Shown here piece after piece: positions 58,167-64,000 of a DNA stretch of 64,000 nucleotides. Both the position numbers and the translations under genes were made by a program. Source of the DNA: an uncultured Ignavibacteria bacterium (lineage in GTDB: Bacteria; Bacteroidota; Ignavibacteria; SZUA-365); the NCBI GenBank assembly GCA_913061095.1, contig CAJXVM010000013.1, positions 62,001 through 126,000 on the forward strand, given 5' to 3'. The notes under the pieces were generated by a model that saw only the letters and a program-made list of their open reading frames with translations, did not search any database and was not told the DNA's origin. Position 1 is the first letter of the stretch. Every line of letters starts with the position of its first letter.

Positions 58167-58262
58167 TCTCTTTCTCCGATCAGTGTATATCGCCTGCGAG
58201 CAAGTTTCAGGAAACGACCGCAGATCGTTCAGACTTGAGCCAGGAAAAACAACCGGCTTCAT
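58167..58262 (-). pseudogene. Remnant of a Gp49/HigB-type toxin, in frame with the antitoxin
   Basis: Starting at the ATG at 58262, the frame begins KPVVFPGSSLNDLRSFPETC, which looks like the first 20-25 residues of phage Gp49-like (HigB) toxins. The remaining 80 or so residues of a normal toxin, including the catalytic region, are missing, and the frame runs straight into the antitoxin. A deletion inside the toxin gene is the simplest explanation. Confidence 0.6.
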
Positions 58263-58266
58263 TTGA

Positions 58267-58286
58267 ATATATAAAATTTTATATAT
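58267..58286. promoter_or_regulatory. 20-bp perfect AT palindrome, probable antitoxin operator/promoter
   Basis: ATATATAAAATTTTATATAT, centred 15 bp upstream of the ATG at 58262. A perfect AT-rich inverted repeat at the promoter is typical of toxin-antitoxin autoregulation. On the minus strand it could also contain the -10 element, leaving a very short leader. Confidence 0.6.
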
Positions 58287-58294
58287 GCTCCCCA

Positions 58295-58329
58295 GTGTCG
58301 CACGTTCGAATGCATCGCATGTGCGACAC
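58295..58329. repeat. Perfect 9-bp inverted repeat upstream of the toxin-antitoxin remnant
   Basis: GTGTCGCAC (58295-58303) and GTGCGACAC (58321-58329) are perfectly inverted with a 17-bp spacer that contains ATGCAT. It may be a second operator or a hairpin that insulates the module. Confidence 0.5.
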
Positions 58330-58918
58330 GATTGAGTATCCGGAATTACCGCGGTGAGATCAAGGGGAATGCTATGGGATCGATCGCACGTCCCGGTCGC
58401 TTTGCGGAATCACAATCCGGCAGATGAGTTCTCCCGCGTTCTCACCGCAGGAGCAGCATCGATCGGGCGACGCAATCATAATCGGTCGTGATCAGAGCCT
58501 GACGTTGAGCAGAAGCGCACATCCCCGGAATCCCTTTCTCTCGAACGTGGTTTCGGTGTACTCTCCAAGCGGATCGTAACTGCGTCTGTGCTCGTCAAGG
58601 GCGGGCGCGAGCACCTGGCGGTACTGGAATTCAAGGTTCCCATAGGATGTCGCCACGGTGATTCCCGCGACGGGCACCCAGAGAAACCAGCCGGCCTCCT
58701 CCATTGGAACGACACATCAGCGACGAGATTGTTCCAGAATTCCCAATTTCACCGGGCGAATCAAGAGGTGATGCCATGGTCAGGCGGTTCACCAGATAAT
58801 GTTGCTCTAAAATAGGTCTTTTAAAATCCATTGCTTCTGACAACAATCTGCGATACATTTGTGGAAGCACGATGTGCACCGTGCTGTTAACGTTTCATAT
58901 TACAGAAAGGTACCTGAG
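58330..58918. other. Region without an intact gene, containing a possible gene remnant
   Basis: About 590 bp with no complete gene. Apart from the minus-strand fragment at 58492-58704, I see nothing recognisable. The last part (58800-58918) is AT-rich and must carry the ferredoxin promoter and its ribosome binding site (GAAAGG). Confidence 0.5.
58492..58704 (-). pseudogene. Possible C-terminal fragment of an outer-membrane barrel protein
   Basis: 70 codons (GWFLWVPVAGITVATSYGNL ... YTETTFERKGFRGCALLLNV, ending VRL) with alternating hydrophobic residues and an end that looks like the final strands of a barrel. No upstream half is visible in any frame. A decayed gene is likely, but a chance reading frame cannot be excluded. 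Confidence 0.35.
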
Positions 58919-59152
58919 ATGATCGTAATCACTGATGATTGCATCAACTGTGCAGCATGCATCGATGAATGTCCGACCAACGCCATCTTCGATGCCGGTG
59001 AGTCTTATGAGCTGAACGGCGAGACCAAGCCGCCTCTGAGCGAGGACTACACCTTCAGTGTTCCCGAGATTTGCAACATGTGCGAGGGCTATTCCGACAG
59101 TCCTACGTGCATCGATGTCTGCCCGTCCGATGCCATCATCAACGAAGAATGA
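58919..59152 (+). CDS. 2[4Fe-4S] ferredoxin, Alvin/Chlorobium type
   Basis: 77 aa. Cluster I is bound by CINCAACIDECP. Cluster II is bound by CNMCEGYSDSPTCIDVCP, with 8 residues between the second and third Cys; this insert marks the Allochromatium/Chlorobium group. It is a low-potential electron carrier in the cytoplasm, with partners such as pyruvate or 2-oxoglutarate oxidoreductases. It is monocistronic with its own terminator. Confidence 0.93.
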   Translation: MIVITDDCINCAACIDECPTNAIFDAGESYELNGETKPPLSEDYTFSVPEICNMCEGYSDSPTCIDVCPSDAIINEE

Positions 59153-59182
59153 TTGGCACCTACGCATCAACACTGATGTGTG

Positions 59183-59212
59183 AACCGGAGAGTAATCCTC
59201 TCCGGTTTTTTT
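59183..59212 (+). terminator. Rho-independent terminator of the ferredoxin gene
   Basis: AACCGGAGAG (59183-59192) and CTCTCCGGTT (59198-59207) form a 10-bp stem, followed by a run of T. Confidence 0.9.
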
Positions 59213-59338
59213 ATGTCCGTTCCATCCCGGGAATTTTTTTCTCCTCCCCGCCGTTTTTCATCTCGACAGTCTTGCACAATCACCATCATTCTTGACTGTT
59301 TCATCCGATTTTCGTATGAAGCGGTTACAGGATACATC

Positions 59339-59647
59339 ATGGAATCGTACACCTATCTCGTTCTGATGGCGCTGACCGTGCTTCCGTTCATCGTGAAGTA
59401 CCGCGACCGCAACATGCCGCTGCATCGAAACGTGCGATATGCGTTCGCCGCCACCGCTATCGTGGCGGTCCCCTTTCTGGTGTGGGATGTCATCGTGACT
59501 GAGGCTGGACACTGGAGTTTCTCCGACACCTACACAACGGGAATCACGATCATCAACCTGCCGCTCGAGGAGGTGCTTTTCTTCATCGCCGTGCCCCTGG
59601 CAGCCGTGCTGGTCTGGGAAACGGTCGGATTCTATCTGAAGCGATGA
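59339..59647 (+). CDS. crtYc: Lycopene cyclase subunit CrtYc
   Basis: 102 aa with three membrane helices and the cyclase motif NLPLEEVLFF. Together with CrtYd it forms the heterodimeric lycopene cyclase known from actinobacteria and some archaea and Bacteroidota. It makes beta- or epsilon-type rings, giving gamma- or beta-carotene. It overlaps crtYd by ATGA and is the first gene of the carotenoid operon. Confidence 0.88.
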   Translation: MESYTYLVLMALTVLPFIVKYRDRNMPLHRNVRYAFAATAIVAVPFLVWDVIVTEAGHWSFSDTYTTGITIINLPLEEVLFFIAVPLAAVLVWETVGFYLKR

Positions 59648-59982
59648 CCTATACCGCAATCGTACTGATCGCCGCCGCCGTCGCGCTCGTGCTCGATGTG
59701 TTCGTGCTGCGCACGCGCCTCGTGCTGCGCCGGCGCTACTGGGTGTTCATGGCGGTGATGACGGGATTTTTTCTCATCGTCAATGGAATTCTCACGGCCC
59801 TGCCGATTGTTATGTATTCGTCGCATGCAATTATCGGACTGCGGGTGGTTACCATTCCCATCGAGGATTTCGCGTACATGTACGCATTGATTACGCCGGT
59901 GATCGCACTGTATGAATGGTTTTCCGCACGAAAGGATGAAAGAACACAGCCGCCACGGAACGGCGGGCAAGAGGAGAACTGA
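59644..59982 (+). CDS. crtYd: Lycopene cyclase subunit CrtYd
   Basis: 112 aa with three membrane helices and the paralogous motif TIPIEDFAYMYAL. CrtYc and CrtYd correspond to the two halves of the fused fungal and archaeal CarRA/CrtY-type cyclases. It is translationally coupled to crtYc and lies 3 bp upstream of crtB. Confidence 0.88.
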   Translation: MTYTAIVLIAAAVALVLDVFVLRTRLVLRRRYWVFMAVMTGFFLIVNGILTALPIVMYSSHAIIGLRVVTIPIEDFAYMYALITPVIALYEWFSARKDERTQPPRNGGQEEN

Positions 59983-59985
59983 CCC

Positions 59986-60975
59986 ATGAACATGACCTCG
60001 CCAAACGCAGACGCCTCTCTCGAGCGCATCCCGTCGCTGGCCTACGCGCGCCTGCTGACCAAAACGTTCTCGAAGAGTTTTTACATGGCGACACAGTTCA
60101 TGTCTCCTTCGCGGAAGGAGGACGTGTACGCCGTGTATGCCTTCTGCCGCTATACCGACAACATCGTGGATGCGCCACGGAGTCGGTCGAATGACGCGCT
60201 GAAAACCGAGCTCAACGAGTGGCGCCGCGAACTGCGCGCCGCCTATGCAAGCGGTGAATCCCGTCACCCCGTGCTCGGTATGTTCGTCCCCGTCATGCGC
60301 AAGCACGATATTCCCCTGCAGCTGCCGCTGGAACTGATCGACGGCGTGGAGATGGATCTGTTCTACGACCGCTACGACCGCTTCGCGCAGCTGCGGAATT
60401 TCTGCTATCACGTCGCGTCGGTGGTTGGACTGATGATGACGTATGTGTTCGGATACAAGGACCGTGCAGCGTTTCCCTACGCCGAAGCACTCGGGATCGC
60501 GATGCAGCTGACGAATATCCTGCGCGATATCGACGAGGACTGGCGGATGCGCGGCAAGGTGTACCTCCCGATGGAGGAGCTGGCCGAATACGGCGTCACC
60601 GTCGAACAGATCGCCGAACGGCGTTTCGACGATGCCATGCGGCGCTTCATCCGCGCGCAGGTGGAGCGCGCGCATCAGTACTTCGAATATGCGGACCAGG
60701 GCATCCCCCTTCTGCATCGCGAGGGACAGGCGGCAGTGCGCGCCGCGTCGTCTCTGTACCGGGAAATCCTGCGCGAAATCGAGCGCGCCGATTACAACAT
60801 CTTCACGCGCCGTCCGGTGGTCTCTACCCGACGCAAGCTCGCCGTGCTCGCGCGGATGATGCTTTCCTTTCGCCTCCCGGGCATGAAGCGCATGGGATCC
60901 ACCGCGCAGTCCGATAATCCGTCGTCCATGCCTCCAGGCGAACCCACGCTTCCACCTGTCTCTTCCATCGACTGA
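59986..60975 (+). CDS. crtB: Phytoene synthase
   Basis: 329 aa. Condenses two geranylgeranyl diphosphates to phytoene, the first committed carotenoid step. The two Asp-rich motifs are TDNIVDAPR (about 56-64) and NILRDIDEDW (about 176-185); FCYHVASVVGLMM and YLPMEELAEYG are also typical. The C-terminal 30 residues are Pro/Ser-rich and lie outside the enzyme fold. Confidence 0.95.
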   Translation: MNMTSPNADASLERIPSLAYARLLTKTFSKSFYMATQFMSPSRKEDVYAVYAFCRYTDNIVDAPRSRSNDALKTELNEWRRELRAAYASGESRHPVLGMFVPVMRKHDIPLQLPLELIDGVEMDLFYDRYDRFAQLRNFCYHVASVVGLMMTYVFGYKDRAAFPYAEALGIAMQLTNILRDIDEDWRMRGKVYLPMEELAEYGVTVEQIAERRFDDAMRRFIRAQVERAHQYFEYADQGIPLLHREGQAAVRAASSLYREILREIERADYNIFTRRPVVSTRRKLAVLARMMLSFRLPGMKRMGSTAQSDNPSSMPPGEPTLPPVSSID

Positions 60976-60987
60976 GCAGCGGAATGT

Positions 60988-62118
60988 ATGGATATTCTGC
61001 TGACAGCTGTCGCAGCGCTGCTGCTCCCCGTAAGCCTTACCGTCCTGGTCAACATGATGGTAGGTCCCTTCCTGCGTCGCCGTTCCATTCGCGCTGAGCA
61101 GGAGCTTCCCTCCTCCATTTCCATTCTCATCCCCGCACGCAACGAGGAACGCAACATCGGAATCCTGCTCGAGCATCTGCGCGCGCAGGAGGTTCGGGAT
61201 TTCAGCGTGGTGGTGCTCGATGACGGCTCCGACGATGACACCGCCGAAATCGTGCGTCGGCATGCGCGGGAGGATGCACGGATCAGGCTCATTGATGGGG
61301 AGCCGCTGCCCGCGGGGTGGACCGGAAAGAACTGGGCCTGCCATCAGCTGAGCCTTGCGGCGAACGGCGACATCCTGCTGTTCGTCGATGCGGATGTGCG
61401 TCCATCGCCACACGCCGTCGCGGACACGCTCGGCGCGTTCACCACACATGAGGCCGACGCGGTGTCCGCGTTTCCCCAGCAGATCCTGCACGGTGCCGCG
61501 GCGCGGCTGATCGTTCCCATCATGGATCTTATTCTCTACGGTTTCCTTCCGCTGCCTCTGGTGCATCGTACGCGGACGCCTTCGCTCGCCGCGGCCAACG
61601 GCCAGTGGATCGCATTTCGACGTGAGGCATATGACCGCATCGGCGGACACGCAGGAGTGCGCGCGGAGATCGTCGAGGATATCGCGCTGGCGCGGCGAGT
61701 CAAGCGGCATGGCGGCACCATGCTGCTGACCGCGGGCGCGGGCAGCGTCGCCTGCCGCATGTACGAAGGATTCGCTGAAGTGCGTGAGGGGTTTTCGAAA
61801 AATTTCTTTGCGGCTTTCGGTTTCAATCCGTATGCGTTCAGCGCGGCGCTGCTGTTCATGCTCGCCGTCTTTGTTCTTCCCTACGCGATGCTGTTCACCA
61901 CATGGTGGCAGGCGGCGCTTCCGGCCGTGGCGCTCAATCTGTTTTTCCGTCTGCTGCTCTCCTGGCGCGCGGGACACGGAGTGCTTTCTGCGCTGCTGCA
62001 TCCGATCGGTGTCCTGGGGGCCGTGTTCATCGGCATCGAAGGGATGCTGCACCGCTATCGCCGCGGTGCGGTGCGCTGGAAAGACCGGCACATCCCGGTC
62101 GGGGGGCAGCCGTCATGA
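60988..62118 (+). CDS. GT2-family glycosyltransferase of the carotenoid operon (CruG/CrtQ-like)
   Basis: 376 aa. The GT-A core has ILIPARNEERNIG, LDDGSDDDT, FVDADVRPS and EDIALARRVKRHGG, followed by three C-terminal membrane helices. Its place between crtB and a CruF-like gene suggests it attaches a sugar to a hydroxylated carotenoid, as CruG does; CrtQ-type functions are an alternative. It overlaps the next gene by ATGA. Confidence 0.82.
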   Translation: MDILLTAVAALLLPVSLTVLVNMMVGPFLRRRSIRAEQELPSSISILIPARNEERNIGILLEHLRAQEVRDFSVVVLDDGSDDDTAEIVRRHAREDARIRLIDGEPLPAGWTGKNWACHQLSLAANGDILLFVDADVRPSPHAVADTLGAFTTHEADAVSAFPQQILHGAAARLIVPIMDLILYGFLPLPLVHRTRTPSLAAANGQWIAFRREAYDRIGGHAGVRAEIVEDIALARRVKRHGGTMLLTAGAGSVACRMYEGFAEVREGFSKNFFAAFGFNPYAFSAALLFMLAVFVLPYAMLFTTWWQAALPAVALNLFFRLLLSWRAGHGVLSALLHPIGVLGAVFIGIEGMLHRYRRGAVRWKDRHIPVGGQPS

Positions 62119-63785
62119 GCGGAAGCACACGCACGAGGAGTGCCGGCAGGCTGAACCGGAAGGGCGCACCGCGGATTATGCATGAGCGGGAGGATGTCCG
62201 CGCATTGCAGGATGCCAGCGCATCGCGGGATGCCAGCGCACGTCAGGATAATGAAACGCATGAGGACGATCGCAGCCGGCGAATTGAGACGGCGATCCCG
62301 CGGGATCGTTACGACGTGATCGTCGTCGGGGCGGGCATTGGCGGACTCTCGGCCGCGGCGCTGCTGGCGCAGGACGGCGCGCGCGTGCTGCTGCTCGAGG
62401 CGATTCACTATCCGGGCGGCTGTGCGTCTTCGTACGAGAAATTCGGTGCGGTGTTCGACGTGGGCGCCACCACGTTCAGCGGCGTCGCTCCGACACAGCC
62501 GCTGGCGAAACTGTTCCGGCGCATCGGGACATTTGACGGTCTGCTTCCGGCGGATCCGCCGATGGGCATCTCAATGAACGGCCGCATGCTGATCCGGCAC
62601 GGCGACCGTGACCGCTGGATCCGCGAGGCGGAGGCGTTTTTCGGTGTGCCGCAGCGGGGGTTCTGGGAGTCGATCTCCGCCTACAGTGACGATGCCTACC
62701 GGCTGATGGACGCTGTGCCGCATCTCCCTCCGCGCAGCGTCATGGAGGTACTTCGCAACCTGCTTCACGTGCATCCACGGCTTCTGAGGCATGCGCCGCA
62801 TCTGTTTCGCACAGTTGCGACGCATCTGCACCGGCACGGTATCCGCGATGCGGATGTGCGGCGTTTCATCGATGCGCAGCTGCTGATCACCAGCCAGAGC
62901 AATTCCGAAGACGTTCCGTTTCTCGCCGGCGCACTGGGGCTGTCCTATCCCGATTACCCTGTGTATTCTGTCCGCGGCGGCATGATTCGATACGCGCGCT
63001 TTCTCGAACAGCGCGCACGCGCGGTCGGCGCCGACGTTGCCTTCCTGCAGCCCGTCACAGGCATTGTACACCAAGGCGGCGAGTGGACGGTGCACACAAA
63101 GCGCGATGCGGCGGTGCACGCCGATGCCGTGGTCACGAACATTCCGGTATTCAACCTCCCCGCAATCACCGATGGTCCCGTGCGTGCACATTTCACCCGT
63201 ATCGCCGAGGGTCTGCGCGCGCGTGATATCCCCCTGTGGGGAGCCTTCACGGTGTACGGACTCGTTGATCGCGAACTCGCCCGGGAGCTGCCGATCAACC
63301 TGCAGGTCATCCTTCCCGAACCGATGCGGCAGACCGCAGGCAGCACGCTGTTCCTGTCCTTCGCGCATCCGGACGATGACCAGCGATCGCCCGCGGGGAC
63401 GCGCACGCTGACCATCAGCACGCACGTGCGTCCCGACCGGGAGGTGTTTCTCCGCAAGGATGATGCATACCGGCAATGGAAGGATGCGGCTGTTCGCGAG
63501 ATTCTGCTTGCACTGCGCCGCGCGGTTCCGGAACTTGCGGACATGGATTTTCTGCGCAGCCAGGGCGGCACGCCGCACACCTTCGAGCGCTACACGGGCC
63601 GCGCCGACGGCATGGTCGGCGGCATCCCGCTGCATCGCAGCGTGTTTCCGTTCCGTTACCCGCAGTCCGTGACTCCTTTCAAGGGACTGCATGCTATCGG
63701 CGACACGTTTTTTCCCGGTCAGGGCATTCCCGGCGTGACGCTGGGCGCGCTGGCCGCACATCAACGGATAACGAGCAGAACATGA
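62115..63785 (+). CDS. CrtI/CrtD/CRTISO-like FAD-dependent carotenoid oxidoreductase
   Basis: 556 aa. The FAD motif VVGAGIGGLSAAALL begins near residue 76, followed by GGCASSYEKFGAVFDVGATT, as in carotenoid desaturases and isomerases. The C terminus has the second dinucleotide signature (GLHAIGDTFFPGQGIPGVTL). It could be the phytoene desaturase CrtI or a later CrtD or CRTISO step. No second desaturase is visible, so CrtI is plausible but not proven. The first 65 residues are a polar, repeat-rich extension not seen in the family. It overlaps its neighbours by ATGA on both sides. Confidence 0.82.
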   Translation: MSGSTRTRSAGRLNRKGAPRIMHEREDVRALQDASASRDASARQDNETHEDDRSRRIETAIPRDRYDVIVVGAGIGGLSAAALLAQDGARVLLLEAIHYPGGCASSYEKFGAVFDVGATTFSGVAPTQPLAKLFRRIGTFDGLLPADPPMGISMNGRMLIRHGDRDRWIREAEAFFGVPQRGFWESISAYSDDAYRLMDAVPHLPPRSVMEVLRNLLHVHPRLLRHAPHLFRTVATHLHRHGIRDADVRRFIDAQLLITSQSNSEDVPFLAGALGLSYPDYPVYSVRGGMIRYARFLEQRARAVGADVAFLQPVTGIVHQGGEWTVHTKRDAAVHADAVVTNIPVFNLPAITDGPVRAHFTRIAEGLRARDIPLWGAFTVYGLVDRELARELPINLQVILPEPMRQTAGSTLFLSFAHPDDDQRSPAGTRTLTISTHVRPDREVFLRKDDAYRQWKDAAVREILLALRRAVPELADMDFLRSQGGTPHTFERYTGRADGMVGGIPLHRSVFPFRYPQSVTPFKGLHAIGDTFFPGQGIPGVTLGALAAHQRITSRT

Positions 63786-64000
63786 CGCACAGAATTCCCG
63801 AACGGTATATCATCGCGGTTATTTACGTGTTCTTTGTCGCCGGTGCGCTGTGGAACACGCTCGGGCTCTTCCAGGGCTTCATGCGTGCCACCACGCCGTT
63901 CGTCCTCGCCGGCTCGGCGGTTGTGGCCGTCGTCCTGACCTATCGGCGGAAACCATCGACGTACATTGCGATGGGGGTCATCTTTCTTGCCACCTGGGCC
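63782..64000 (+). CDS. CruF-like carotenoid 1',2'-hydratase, N-terminal part
   Basis: Open to the window edge (73 codons). It starts THRIPERYIIAVIYVFFVAG and contains two membrane helices and the conserved GALWNTLGLFQ segment seen at the start of DUF422/CruF proteins. CruF adds water to the psi end of lycopene or gamma-carotene, giving the hydroxyl that a CruG-type glycosyltransferase would use. The ATG overlaps the desaturase stop (ATGA), so it is coupled to the operon. Confidence 0.72.
   Translation, partial: MTHRIPERYIIAVIYVFFVAGALWNTLGLFQGFMRATTPFVLAGSAVVAVVLTYRRKPSTYIAMGVIFLATWA

Noticed and set aside
59632-62091. Very long open frame on the minus strand opposite crtB and the glycosyltransferase
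   Set aside because: It is antisense to well-conserved genes, has no recognisable domain, and is rich in His, Arg and Gln, as expected from the complementary frame of GC-rich coding DNA.

Overview
The window is about 64 kb of a GC-rich bacterial chromosome carrying a dense set of housekeeping and envelope genes. No phage, insertion sequence, plasmid function or CRISPR array is visible. The organism looks like a member of the FCB group, probably from the Ignavibacteriota/Chlorobiota/Kapabacteria side of Bacteroidota. This rests on a short primary sigma factor that starts with the NRES...LDKYLQEIG block, several secreted proteins ending in type IX secretion (T9SS) sorting domains, a split CrtYc/CrtYd lycopene cyclase, and a MetP/MetS transporter pair. 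The exact lineage is inference.

Layout. Positions 1-400 hold the end of yidC and two perfect 16-bp parS sites that bracket a terminator hairpin. This suggests the replication origin lies nearby. A roughly 600-bp gap contains three TGGG repeats resembling an MraZ operator. It is followed by a membrane-anchored GH2-like protein that has lost both catalytic glutamates, and by smc. From 7.3 to 17 kb the minus strand carries an aminotransferase and a PIG-L deacetylase, two large T9SS surface proteins (876 and 1403 aa) built from a two-cysteine repeat plus cohesin-like and VWA domains, and a lipoprotein MsrB. From 17 to 23 kb are sthA, meaB, a lipoprotein, radA, a TlpA thioredoxin and an unknown secreted protein. 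From 23 to 33 kb are an MFS exporter, a shikimate-pathway pair (an AroK-AroD-AroE-like fusion followed by aroC), a CsbD-DUF883 stress protein, a transaminase, the metSP transporter, a LEA14-like lipoprotein and an NlpC/P60 lipoprotein.

From 33 to 43 kb are trxA and dnaE, a TPR protein coupled to a GAF-GAF-degenerate GGDEF sensor, an orphan PIN protein, rpoD, a small promoter-to-terminator unit, a YggX-like protein, a CAU tRNA and a NifU-type scaffold. From 43 to 49.6 kb are an anchorless TonB-C protein, two more T9SS proteins (one with VWA), a CLC channel with CBS domains and a LiaF-like membrane protein. From 49.8 to 55.6 kb is one operon: a GbsR/MarR regulator, a LolA-like periplasmic protein, two FtsX-type permeases, a LolD-type ATPase and an outer-membrane barrel. 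It looks like a complete envelope export or lipid-trafficking system. From 55.7 to 59.2 kb are a third two-cysteine-repeat T9SS protein, a small membrane protein, a decayed HigBA-type toxin-antitoxin remnant and a ferredoxin. From 59.3 kb to the end is a tightly overlapping carotenoid operon: crtYc, crtYd, crtB, a glycosyltransferase, a CrtI-like oxidoreductase and the start of a CruF-like hydratase.

The most unusual items are the 14-copy two-cysteine repeat family in three T9SS proteins, the shikimate fusion enzyme, the catalytically dead membrane GH2, the double parS-terminator element, the GbsR-LolA-ABC-barrel operon and the toxin-antitoxin remnant with its 20-bp perfect palindrome.
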